From positions 66,822-130,821 of the forward strand of contig VWPU01009590.1 of assembly GCA_013398955.1 (NCBI GenBank): a stretch of DNA of 64,000 bases, given 5' to 3'. The stretch is from Callaeas wilsoni (lineage: Eukaryota > Chordata > Aves > Passeriformes > Callaeidae). The position numbers and the translations under genes are program-made. The notes under the pieces were generated by a model. It worked only from the letters and a program-made list of their open reading frames with translations. It did no database searches and had not been told where the DNA came from. Below, in pieces: positions 51,001 to 63,123 of the stretch (position 1 is the stretch's first letter; every line of letters starts with the position of its first letter).

Positions 51001-51380
51001 AAACATCCTTAGCAAACCGTGCACACAAATGAGGTTGAAAAACTGGACTATTCAACCCCACCAGCCATTTTCAAAACATAGTCTTGATAAAAATTTGATC
51101 CTGCAACCATAATTTTGGCAGCCTACTGCAGCTGCTTGGTTTTACTCCTATTTTTAACTTGCTATGAAAATTAAAATCCTACTTAGCTCCCTGCTAGCCA
51201 TAAATGAGATGGCTCCTAATTGTGTTGTTAGGCTTGCTGAATGACAGGCAGACTTCATAATTATTTCTGTGACTGATCATATCTCTTGCTCTGCCTGTGC
51301 ATCCCAAGGGGTTTGCCAAAAGAACATGCAATGTTCAAGCCAAATTTCACTGAGACAAAAGAATTACTTTAGCAGAGAAA

Positions 51381-51440
51381 GTTATTATTGCTATTATTAA
51401 TACTATTACTATTATTACTATTATTATTATTATTATTATT
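51381..51440. repeat. (ATT)n microsatellite with ACT variants
   Basis: About 60 bases of trinucleotide ATT units. The left half has interspersed ACT units. The right half (51410-51440) is nearly pure. Confidence 0.95.
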
Positions 51441-54114
51441 TTCACTCTACCTGAAATCTGTCTTGTGCCTCCATGTGCATGCACCCACCCACTCTTATTA
51501 TTACCGTGTCAGATGTGTGCCTGTTTGTATGTGATCAATTTTCTCTTGACCAGCACACAGACAACTCCACTGGGACTCTCTGGGTTTAAGATCACAGCTT
51601 ACTGCAGCTTCACCTACAAGAGCATCTGGGAAGAGGCAGTAGCACATTGCACATTCTGCAAATTGTTACAGTTGAGAAACTGCAGTGCTCAGCTCACCAG
51701 CCATCACTGGGCTGCAGACTGGAAGTCTCATTTGCACTCTACATTATTATGAATATATATAGTCCAGGATCAGGTCTCAGTTTCTGGACCACTATAATAA
51801 AAAATCATTATATTCAGTATAGGCATAATAAAAAACAGACAACAAAATAAACAAAAACCAAACAAAAAAAGCCCCAACACACACCATCAATCAATTAAAA
51901 ATTATCCTCGGAAACAATATAGAGCTGTTGAAACTTCGTACTCTATTTCATAATATTTATGGATATGTTGGAGAAAAATAAATGTGTTATTAGCCTGTGG
52001 GTTACCTTGAGCTTCTACAGAGAATTTTTTTTTTCTTTTTTTTGATGGTTTTGATTTGAACTCAAATTTTACAAAGTCCGTTTAAAACCCAGTGTAAAGA
52101 GAAGTTAAACATTTAAAACCATGGACCAGCATATTTCATAACAAAAGCTGAATTTTTCCTCCCTTTTTTCTACCTCTTGCTGTAAGCACCACATTTGCAG
52201 CTGAAACCATACAACTGCTAATGTCGGTATTTGTTGAACCTACATCTAACATCTTCTGATATACTTGAGCCTAAGTAATTGAGGCATCAAACCTTTCAAT
52301 ATGCAATTGCTTGGCAAATATGCTCAATCCTGTCCCTGGAGCTTTTTGCAGATAACAGTGAGTGAATGCCAGACACCTGACCCACTGATCTTCACTCTCT
52401 GTCTTCCACCACTAATAGCTGATAAATCTGCTTTGTTGAGAAGAAGCAAATAGCAATCAGAACAGGACTCCTTCATGTGAAATATTTATTTGGGCAGCAA
52501 AAGCTATCACTGTCACTGAAACTGAGTGACAGCAAACCAGGGTACTATTTTGACCATTATACACAGTAAGTACAGCAACCAGGGTTTATGTTCACGAGAT
52601 TGAAACATTCAATCAACTTCATTGTAAACTGAATCCCCCGAGCAGGTTTATATGGGGTCCTAGGTAGGAGTTTTCACAGCCTCCAAATATTGTTATATCT
52701 GATTGAATAAACTATACAAAGAAAATATATCAATACCAAAGAACTGAGTAAAATGGCTACAGACAAAAGGTTTCTATAGCACTTGAGTCACACAAAACGG
52801 TAGTGCAACAAAATGTTGATGTATCAAATATGTAAATGATTAGACTACAATTATAAAAATCATTGCAAAGCATTGAAGACGTAATTGGCAGAGTTCCTAC
52901 CAGTTAAATCTAATCTCCAGTACACATCAGCTGTAGCTTGGCTTGTCTTGTTAGGTAAACAAAATGTGTCTTGACTGTCATTGCCATAAAATATTAATGC
53001 ACTGGAAGTCTCTAAACCTTGCTAAGCATAAGGCCTATTATCACACTTAAGAGCAAAGCAATCTAATAAATCGCTGGCAGTATAAAAACTAAGTCAGCTG
53101 GCAGAGACAGTCATCTCCCTAAGGGATAGTAAGAGACTAATCTTCAACTACAGCAGCTGCAGTTCCAGGGAAATTGTGTTTCCACTGCTCAGTAGAAATA
53201 CGTTTGTGCTGAATTCTGTTATTTGAACTCTAATGGAATCATTAGGAGGACCCATACATTATGAACAATACAAAATGAACTAACCATCTATGACCTAGGT
53301 TTATTATAGGCATAATTTTTTTTATAGTTGTGCTTGGTCTTTGTTGCTCTTAGTTACATCCAAACAAAAGCTGAACTGGATGCTTCTGCTACACATTTTC
53401 TAACAAGATCAAACTCATACATAAATAATCTTCTGTGTTTACTGAGCGCTGAGATGATGTCCTTAATTGAAAACAACTTACTTCTTTGGCACTGTTATGA
53501 GGTCCTTGAGGCTGTATTTAACAATAAACACAATATTGTCATATACTTTGCAACAGAACAGATAACATCATGATTATGTTATTTTTATGTCGTACTTTGG
53601 GAACATACTGTGTGATTCCAGAGAAACAAATCACCAGACATACAAGACGGCACACACAAAAAGTAGCTAACAGACAAAATCTCTTAGTCAGGATATGATC
53701 AAAATTATTTATTTGCTACATTTGGTATTAATAGGGATTACTATGCCCTGAAAATGGACCAGATAAAGCCCTAAATATCAAGAATTGCATCTAAAGATGA
53801 TAAAAAAGGTTTTCATAACAAGAAGGCATGCTGACAAAAGAATCTTTAAATATATTAAAAGCAAATCTTGTTTTTTCCTGCAAAAGATTTTGATATGACA
53901 AATTTATATATATATATTTTATTTGATTGTACATTTTCTATTCAATTCTCTTTTAATTGGATATCAATAACTTAGTGTATGAACGATTTCGTTGTTTTAG
54001 TGTAAATCTTATGAAATCAATTTTTTTTTTCCTTGACCACTGGAGTCTATCTATTTAGTCCCACACAAATCTGTGGAATAGTTGCATTTAAAGAGAATAT
54101 GGGTAGTTCAAACC
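51441..54114. other. Anonymous non-coding stretch
   Basis: No gene or recognised interspersed repeat. An A/C-rich low-complexity patch lies at 51835-51880. A short TA run lies near 53907-53919. Frames are at most 95 codons. Confidence 0.5.
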
Positions 54115-54610
54115 CTACCTAAAGTCAATTAAGTCAGGTTGCTCTGGGCTTCATCAAGTCAGGATTTGAATCTCATCCAGAACACAGACCCCACAACCTT
54201 ACCAGTGAATCTGTTCCAGTATTTAATTGTCCCCGTGGTGACTATTTTCCTCTGATATAGTCAGAATTTCCTGTTTTCCAGCTTCTGACTCTTTTTCCTA
54301 CTGCTCTGAACCTCCAGGTCTGACCACATCTTCCCTATCTCCTCATATTTGATAAGCATGGGTTGAAATATGGTCTCACTTCAATCTCCTTTCTGAGCCT
54401 GAACAAATCCAGACCGCCAGCCTTTCCCTGTGCACCACATGCTCCAGTCCTCAGCCCTTCTAGAGGTCCTCCACTAGATTCGTTCCACAGCACTCCAGAT
54501 GTGATTTCATGAGGACTGAACACACAGGAGTAATCATCTCACTCAAACTGCTGGCTGCAATTTTGATAATAATTCTGCACAACAAAACCCACAATAGCTG
54601 GAGCCACTCA
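54115..54610 (-). mobile_element. Old CR1 LINE fragment
   Basis: On the + strand it carries the reverse-complement CR1 order: gaatctgttccagtatttaa, tttctgagcctgaacaaatc, tttccctgtgcaccacatgc, agtcctcagcccttctagag, cacagcactccagatgtgat, then aggagtaatcatctcactca and tgctggctgcaattttgat. It is clearly more diverged than the copies at 23 and 57 kb. The 3' terminal octamers are missing or unrecognisable. Ends are approximate. Confidence 0.8.
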
Positions 54611-57417
54611 GAATTTATGAGTTTGAATGTCATTCAATATAGTGCCAGCATGGACTGCTACAGCAAAGGTGACTGTCATACAGTTATAAATTATCTGTAC
54701 AATACAGTGAGAAAGGCAGGTGGAAGAACAGAAGCACGTGAACATGCAGTGAGAACTCTGAGGCATTTATGTGGCTAAATATTTAACATTTCCTGTCACT
54801 GTCCGTTATATTTTGCCATGTAAATCATGCCTTTCCCCCCTCTTTTTCAGAAACAGAGAAAATTTCCCTGTCTATTTTTCTGTCTGTCTTTTTATTTTTC
54901 CTGCATCTGTCATGATTTTGGTTTTTTTCTGTGACATCCTGACCAATTCATCAATTTTCAACGTTGAAAATAATTTTAAGTTTTCTAGAAAGGCATAGAG
55001 ACCATAAAAAAGCTCTATTTACCTGCTAGGGATGTCAGCTCATAAAACCGCATGAGAAACTGAGAAAGTTGGAGCTGTAGAGATTCAAAATAAGATAGTT
55101 GTATATAAAAGCATATTTGTAACACAAAAACATACATCAAGAAGCTCCTGCATGGAATTCTTCATAAGAATAAAGAGGTAAAGAAGACAGTGAAATGCAG
55201 AAAGTTTTAAACTGATAAAAGGAAACAATCCTTTAACAAAACTCCATCTGCAGAAATCATTGGTACAACACATCACTAGGAATTAGTATCTTAGCAGGAT
55301 GCCAAGATTAGGTATTATTGTAGTATTGGTTATGATTGCCTACATTTAAAGATCCTTCAGGTTTCAAAACCTAGTGCTCTAGTCAGGAAAAAACCCTGTG
55401 TGCAAAGTTGCTTAAGCAAACTTAATTGACTCCCCTTGTGCATATGCATTTTGATACAATCTTCACGATTACCTAGCACATGATTACTTGCTATTGCCTT
55501 AAATACTGGTAATTCTTAGCTTTGAAGTGTTTGCCTTTTCATCCTTAGTAGCATTTATCATTTATTCCCTTTCTCCTAAATTTAAAAGTAAGTTTTCAAT
55601 ACATAAACCCACACAGAGCTTCCAGATGCTTAAACTGTTAATTCCAGCAGATGAGCAGACAGTACCTGAACTAATGACTAATGCCTCAGAGGGAGATTCT
55701 TTCACTGTTAAATCAATTAGCAAAGGAGGGACAGAAGGGACTGTCACTGAGTTTTGTAGTTTCTATCACCAGACTAGGTAAAACTTCTGGATCTAGAGTC
55801 AGGAGCATAAGAGCATCCAGTCACTTCTCTCAGCTGCAGCAACACTTGTTTCCTGTGTTGCAGCCCTCCTACCCTGCTTCTCCCCATAGCTCTAGCACAT
55901 TCTTTTGTCTGTCCTGTCTGCTATGAAATTTTGTATTACTTCCTTACACTTCCTTCTGACAACCTGCCCCTTACATCAATTCTAGTGGTCTCCACAGACC
56001 AATAGAAGTGTTGCTCTCTGGTTAAGAAGAAATGTGCAAGAAGGATCCCAATCCAGTTCTGAAACTTTGGGGTTTTGCTTATACTGTAAACTGGTTGCAG
56101 AACAAAACATCTCCCTGAGGCTGGTGAAACATGACAACATCTTTACTCTCAGGACACAGGCAGAGTCAAGATGCCTGCTCAGGAAAGACTGCTGGGATTA
56201 CCATGCAGTTCAGTCATGCTGCCTAACATCACTCTTCCTGTATCTGGAATGGTATTCAATGAACTCTCTTCTACCACAATAGCTGTGCCTTTCTAGGTAT
56301 CTATTCAAATATGTGGTCTAGAAAAGGCAGTAAAATAAAGATCAAGCAGTAGAATGATTTGCAATAACACCGTGGATCCATGATTAACCTTCTCTATTAC
56401 AGTCCAGCAACAAGTCTTCATGTATTTCCTGACAAGTAAAACCTGTGATTTGCGAGAGATGTTCATTTACTAATACAGATGCCTAGACAACCAAAACTGT
56501 CAGGTTACTAGGTAGTTTTTTACTGAAGAATCATCTGGAAACAAATAGCAATTCTCTGCTTTCATCACAGAGCAGTTTCATCGAGGTTGAGACATATGAA
56601 GCAAGATCCTGGTCTTGTTTAAAGAGACAAAAAAAGCTTAGCAACTTAGCAGATTCAGTCCAGAAAAAAAATCAAAGTCTGGCTCATGAAGTCAAATCAC
56701 TGAACCGTTGCTTAATTGCATTTGTTTAAAGTAATAGGAAAACTGTGGCACCTGCCTCCACGAGAAAACAGGAAGGCTAAAAGGATAGATTATTAATGTA
56801 ACATTTTGCTAAAGTGCTATCTGTGTTAGGCCAGCTAAATGGAATCAATTTGTCAGAGGCTCTGACCTACTCATTAATATTTTTTATTAATAATCTCCCT
56901 TTCCATCAAATGGGAGAAACAACTCCCAGATGCATTTTATTCCCCAGAGCACAAGGGATATAATCCTAACATAACACACTCACTCTCTGGTTCAGGCTGT
57001 CTTTTAAAACCAGAACAAAATAATGGTACAGACTTCTTTAGCTCTGAGATCACACTATTTGGGGGCTGTGTTAATGAGGCATAGCTGTTTTCTTGAGCAC
57101 TTACTCATTGGCACAAAAGCAGATATGCTCTGTAAAGAAAGGAATTGTCTGAGAGTGGTTTTTGTCTTGGTACTTTGTATACAGTCTCATTGATCACACT
57201 CCTGAGTTTGTTACAAATCAGAAAAGTCTAAATAAATATTAAAGTTTATGAATTCTGGAAGTTACTGTCAATAGCACAGTTCAGACCTAGAAATTTTTCA
57301 CCTGACTAAGGTTCACCCAATGAATAAATAAATGGTCCTTTTAAAAATCTTCCAAAAGAACACATTCAACCTGGTTCTGTACATCTTTGTTGAAGGAAAG
57401 GAACATCAACTGAACAT
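54611..57417. other. Non-coding stretch with a cluster of inverted repeats
   Basis: No gene supported. Frames are at most 84 codons. 56852-56932 contains three consecutive dyads (separate entry). Confidence 0.5.
56852..56932. other. Three consecutive perfect inverted repeats in 81 bp
   Basis: Dyad 1: gtcagag-g-ctctgac (56852-56866). Dyad 2: attaata, five T, tattaat (56873-56891). Dyad 3: tgggag (56911-56916), loop aaacaa, ctccca (56923-56928), extended outward by catc (56904-56907) and gatg (56929-56932) across a 3-base bulge. The segment is AT-rich, repeat-free and resembles a regulatory element. Its function is unknown. Confidence 0.6.
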
Positions 57418-58268
57418 TGAACCACAGAATGGTTTGGGTTGGAAGGGATGTTGGAGCTCATCTTGTTCCAATCTCCCCACCATGGACATGGGTCCCACCC
57501 ACTAGACCAGGTTGCTCCGGGCCCCACCAGCCTGGCCTCAAACAGTTCCAGGTATGGGGCACCCACAACTCCTCTGGCCAACCTGTGCCCGTGCCTCACC
57601 ACTCACTCTGAAGAGTTTCTTCCTAATATCTAATCTAAATCTCTCCTCTTTTAGTTTAAAACCATTTCCACTTGTTCTATCACTACATACTCGTATAAAA
57701 AGTAATGTTCACATTTTTTATAAGCCTCCTTTTCTTACTGGAAGGTGCAGTAAGGTCTCCCTGGATCCTTTGTTCTCCAGGCTGAAGAACCCCATCCGTC
57801 TCAGCCTGTCTTCATAGGAGACGTTTTCCAGCCCTCTAATGATCTTCACGGCCCTCTAACAGTTCTACATCCTACAACATTCTAATAGTTTTACATCCTT
57901 ATTATGTTAGGGATTCCAGAGCTGGATGCAGCACTCCTGGTGGGGTCTCACCAGAGCAGAGCAAAGGAGCAGAATCCCCTCCCTTAGCCTCCTGAACATG
58001 CTGCTTTGGTGCAGCCCAGGATATGGTTGGCTTTCTGGGCTGTCAGTGCACAATGCTGGCTCGTGGCCTATTGTCATGCACCAGAATCTCTGGGTCTTTA
58101 TCCCTGGGGCTGTTCTCAGTGACTTCTTTTCTTGGTCTGTACTTATGGGATTGCCCTAATCCAGGTGAAGCACCTTGCACTCGGATTTGCAGGATTTCAT
58201 GGTACTCTCACAGGCCCACACCCTATGGATGGATTCCCTTCCTTCTATTGTGTCAGCTACGTCTTAGT
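57418..58268 (-). mobile_element. CR1 LINE, 5'-truncated, about 0.85 kb
   Basis: On the + strand it begins accacagaatggtttgggtt then ggaagggatgttggagctca, the reverse complement of the CR1 3' terminus. It continues through agtttcttcctaatatctaa, agatgttttccagccctc-like sequence, agctggatgcagcactcctg, ggtggggtctcaccagagca and gcccaggatatggttggctt. It ends in the distal RT-coding region near caccttgcactcgg and ttgtgtcagctacgtc. The frames of 64-101 codons are shadows. No usable ORF2 frame remains. Confidence 0.93.
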
Positions 58269-61200
58269 TATTTTGAATACCATCTTCTGATATTTTCTTG
58301 GGTTATCCTCTGAACATCTTTTACATAGCTTTCCACAAGACACTGAAAGAGTCTTTGGAATATTTGATGATTCTGTTTAAAATCAGCATCTGGATTTAAA
58401 GGATGTACTTTTTACAAGTACTATGATCCTCAGTCTTTCAAAGTGCTTCATTCCTCAGTAGTCTTTGTTTATTTGAGAGAATTTTATTGATTTCATCTCA
58501 CTCATATTAGATTTCCTGCAAGGCTTCATCTATTCCTGAATGATTATGTCAACAATGTTAACCCAGGATAATCTAAGTGCAATGATTTCCACCCAAATTT
58601 GGATATTGGAGAGAGATATATCCCTCCTGTGGTGGTATTTTATACGCAAGTGGAATTATCCTTTTTTTAATCTGGACAGTGTAGTCATAATCACTTCTTA
58701 CTAGAGATGTCAAATTAACTTCATTGTATTTATTACTGTATTCACCCTTTGCCTTTGGAATTCCTTATTGTCTGCCAGACTGAGGGAAAACTCAGATGTT
58801 AATATAGCAGTTAGCGTGACGAAACAACTGATACCGCTCAGTTCCTTGCCATGACAGACAGATATCTACTGCTCCGTAGTAGTGACTTCCTATTCAATGG
58901 CTTCAGCCACCACTTTGGGAGAAACAGATTATGCAATTACTTCACTCCCTCTCCCTTGCAGTCAGGTAAGGATCTTGACAAAGGTGCTTACCTGCCTTTC
59001 TTTGGTCTTGGTCCAATATCCCTTATTTCTAGAAAATAATTTGAAAATGTATTAAGTTCATTAGAACATCTCCACTAAGTCTGGGCCACATCTCCAAAGG
59101 ACCTTTTGAACATAAGCTGCCATATTTAGTCTAATTTATATGATTTAAAGTATTTTACCTTTAAAGAAGGGGAATAGCTTCTTTCTACCATGAGCTAGTC
59201 TATTCCATTTTATATTGCTACACTGAGAACTGCTGTCTCGACAGTGTCCCAGGCATGTAGCATTGTGAACTCTATCTTTTTTTCCTCAAATTACTTTTAG
59301 CTTCTGTTACTGACATCTCCTGCTTTCCAGACTGCCATGGATATCACCCACTGAGCTACATGTTGTGCATGGCTATGTGTTGAGCATAGCTCATCCGTCT
59401 ACAGCATCAGGACAGTATAGTCAGACATAGTCATAGGAAATAAACTTACTTTCTATCTTCTGCTCAGCTTTCTGCATCATTACTCTTCAAGAAGATGCTC
59501 ATTCCCACTGGTAAATCATACTAAAACTTGTTACATTCCTTATGAATGGCCATTTTGAAAAAGAATGTTTGCTTTTTGGACACTGATATGGTGTAGTTCC
59601 TCCAAAAATTGACTGCCAATTCTGCATAAGTTTGAAAGTTTTAGAGTCAAATATTTTGCTGCAGCAGACACATCATTTAAAAATTAGTTTCTTTATGTTT
59701 TACAGGTGAATTTCCATAGCTAAGTTATAAGAATAAATAACAATTGTTAGGACTTTGAGCAAGTTCAGTCATTAACCTACTGGTAGCACTCCAGCAACCT
59801 TATCACTGCTTGAGGAGATAGCTACAGTATAAGCCTACCATTTAATGCAATAGGATAAATTACAAAATAAACTAAGACATACATTGGTCTTTTTGAGTGG
59901 TTCAGATGTTGCACACAGAATTTCAAGGTGCTATAATTTTAGGAAATATGAATAAGAACAAAATATTAATTTAAAAAACCCTTGAACTCCTCACACTAAG
60001 TATGTTTATTTTTGGAAATTTAGGACAAATTCCAGAGTCACAAAACTGAGTCTTTGCTCTAAAAAAAAAGCAGACCAGATTTGCAGCAAACCCGCTAGAA
60101 ATTCTGCAGGATTGTGGCAAAGGACCAGTAGGTAAATTGCAGAATGTAATCCATGTCACAGAAAAGGCAGCAACCAGCACATGGTAACGCTATGATTTCA
60201 ATGGCAGGTGTATTTCCATGTGATTAAGCAGCTGGTATAAATCATACTAGGTTAGAGCCAATTGTGTAGCAGTAAATTTTAAAAAGCAGGTAAACTGACC
60301 TGCTTGATGTATATCACAATAAGTTAACCTGTATAATGATAACATTAGATGCAAGTAAATTCCATTTTTCTGGCATTTACTTCCAGCTACATGATTATTT
60401 AGAGCCAGATATTGTAAATATATTGTTAAGACCACTATGTCTGGCAAAGCCAGTGACTTGGCTTGCTGGAATTAGGCTTGCTCTCATTTTTGTACTGCAG
60501 GTACTGAATATGTCATAACTTTACAGTGCTTTGTTGTTTTATTGAAACATTTTATTTTATAAATACCGTAAGTAATACTCACTAATTTTTGCACAAGAAA
60601 CATCTTCCCCAACAGAATGTGAAGAAGTCATTTGTTGACAAAGTATTAATTTTCTCAGATGTTCTCTAAAGCAACAAATCTGTCATAGGAGCTTTGTGCA
60701 GAAAAAACTATTAAAAATGCAATATTCATATAATATACTTCCCAGCATAAATCCACGTAATTTTTTGCTTTAATTTTCCCAATTTAATTAAACAGCTTAA
60801 GGTGATGGCCTTCTGTCATTTTACTTGAAAACTGTTCAGCGACATATATGAATCTCAGAAGTGGGATGATAATGCAACACCCTCCTCCCCAATTTAATTT
60901 CAGTGCAAACAATAGGCAATTTCAGAGCAAAGAGCAGGAAAACTGTGTAGATAAAGATTTTTGTCTAGTTTCCAAAATTGCTTAAGCTGATGAGCCCTTT
61001 CCAGGCTAAGAAATATTTTTCTGCACTCTTCCTAAAGACCTGCAATGCTAAGTAATTTAATTATGTTGAGACGGGGCCTAATTGCATGAAATATTGAGCT
61101 ATTGTATATTCTCTGACCAATGACTACACGGAAAGTCTGGTTTGTAAAGAAAAATGCATCATACCAAAATAGCCACATCGAGATTTTAGCTCGGTACTTT

Positions 61201-63054
61201 TTTGTTATTTCAAGTTTTAGATATAATCACGCTAAATTAAAACCTATTTTGCTTATAATGTTGGAATAGAGAAACAGCAGTAAGCCATTTGATGGAAACT
61301 GGAATCAGTTTTAAACTAGTAGCACTGAATTAAAAGCTGACAAAAAAAATAAAAAGTGTCATATGAGAATTTTCAAGTTTTCTGTAATTCATGCAAAAAA
61401 TATTATTTCCTGAGTAAATACAACTAGTTGTCAGCTGCTGCAGTTTTCTGAATATCTCAAAGTTGCTCAGACATTATTACGACTTAAACGCTACTTTTGG
61501 TGAAAGTCCTGGTGAATCATTTTCCCTTCTATGAGTCACTGAGAAATGAACCAAGGACACAGGGATGAGAGATTAAAAGTGAGATAGTCACAAGGTCCTC
61601 TTCACTGCCCCTCTGCCCCCTTCAGAATGGATCATTTCCTCAAGGAAATATAAGGACAAAATAAAAGTCCATATTTGTTTCTTAGCTTGATTTCAGAACA
61701 GTAGCAAATCAATTTCTACCCGTTTCACTACTCTTCAGTGCATGCTTAAAATACGTACATTGTTCTTCCTCCTCTACAGATGATCAGAATATAGGATATG
61801 AGTTTCAGAATAACCAGCACAAAGGAACAAATTAACATCAGAAAATATTTATTGAACTCATACAGTTACAAAAGGCAATTTGGTAGTGAAGTGAGTCCTA
61901 CCATCACTAAGTAACACAAACAGCTGGGTATCAAACAGCCTCAAATACGAAGTTTTCCTTTGTAATCCATGACGAAGGATAAGCCTGTCATTTGGTAGGG
62001 AGTGGATAACAGAGAACACATTTGGTTGGCAGCAAGAGCTTCATAAACTGTTGAGTCATTTCAAATTCTTTGCTACTCCTTCACTAGCTGAAGTCTAGCA
62101 TAGACCCTGTCACATCTAAAAGCCTCAAAGGCACCTATAAGTGCTGCTGGAACCCCCAATAACTCATCCACGGACTTGCCACAGGATCTTTTTTAGGCTA
62201 AAACGGTCCTATACTATTGCTTGGGCTGACATACACTTGTAATAGTTGCTCACTTCAGCTGTAAAACTCACATTTTGATGAGATTTGCAACCAGGGAGAA
62301 CCTTTCTGCTGATATACAGGATTTTGTTTGTTGAAACAAAACCACTGTTAAAACAAAAATCTGTGTCACAAAACCAGGAGGAGGGTGACCTGAAAGTAGA
62401 GTGAATTCATTGCCTTAGTAAACATGTATATTCTGGCAAGGTTTACCATGCCTTGAATTTTGTGTGCAGTGTAGCTATGTGTGTGTGCAATGAGGACTAA
62501 TGTATACATCACAGAAAACAATAGCCTCATCACCACTGGAGATGTGGAAAAAGTGTCTAGTAATCAGTGATGTGCAGTGTCATAAAGTTTTTAGATCCAG
62601 ATATTTTCAATAGTTGTACGCAATGGATTCTCATTAGCATACACTTCCAGTGTCCCTAAAAATTCCTTTTACATTCATCTTCATACCATCAAACAGCAAC
62701 TCATGCTGAAATTCTTCATACAGCACAGAGACCTACAGTTACATCCAAACATTTGAGAATTACTTAATCAATCAACAATTAACTCCAAAGTTCAGGTGCT
62801 GGGAAGATATTTGTTTTCCTGTGAGACCAGTTTCTCTTCCAGAAATGCTGAGGATATTGCAGAATACTCACAGTTATACCTGGGGCCTATCCAAGGAACT
62901 GCATTCACTTGATCACAAGCACATCTTTGTCCACAGTAAAATCTCAAGAATTCTGATGTATAGACAGATGAGTAGAACTGAATATGTAGATAGAAATTTG
63001 CTTTGACATTCACTGCTATATTATCTGTTGCCACTGGAATATGTTGGCAGTGTC
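58269..63054. other. Anonymous AT-rich non-coding stretch
   Basis: About 4.8 kb with no supported gene or recognised repeat. The longest frames are 60-70 codons apart from one overlapping the microsatellite at its right edge. 60740-61160 looks like a conserved regulatory element (separate entry). Confidence 0.5.
60740..61160. promoter_or_regulatory. Candidate conserved non-coding element (POU/homeodomain-site rich)
   Basis: Repeat-free AT-rich sequence holding clustered cores: cccaatttaattaaac near 60779, a second caatttaatttcag near 60890, taagtaatttaattatg near 61050, the octamer-like cctaattgcatgaaat near 61078, and a CCAAT-like gaccaatga near 61117. The density of TAAT and octamer-type words fits a developmental enhancer. 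Composition only; no alignment was available. Confidence 0.3.
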
Positions 63055-63123
63055 TGAATGGATGAATGAATGAATGAATGAATGCACCCATGCATCCATC
63101 CATCCATCCATCCATTCATGATG
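63055..63123. repeat. Compound tetranucleotide microsatellite (GAAT)n-(ATCC)n
   Basis: Six or so gaat/gaatg units (63056-63084) are followed by a short cacccatg linker and five atcc units (63090-63114). The two arms form an imperfect dyad because the right arm's complement is ggat, differing from gaat at one base in four. The repeat supplies the N-terminus of a spurious 107-codon minus-strand frame (62792-63115). Confidence 0.95.

Larger units (their letters stand above)
33526..51380. other. Long repeat-poor non-coding stretch (about 17.9 kb)
   Basis: I see no supported gene, no CR1 and no LTR in this interval. The longest frames are 158 codons (39164-39640, plus), 128 (33727-34113, plus) and 117 (37940-38293, plus; 40659-41012, minus). 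None has a recognisable domain, signal peptide or repeat. Contents worth naming: a GGAA/GAAA-rich patch near 33797-33820, a diverged tandem duplication at 35982-36156, a short CTG run at 40528-40544 and a perfect 9-bp hairpin at 45040-45063. Such a long repeat-poor interval is compatible with regulatory constraint or a large intron. Confidence 0.5.
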
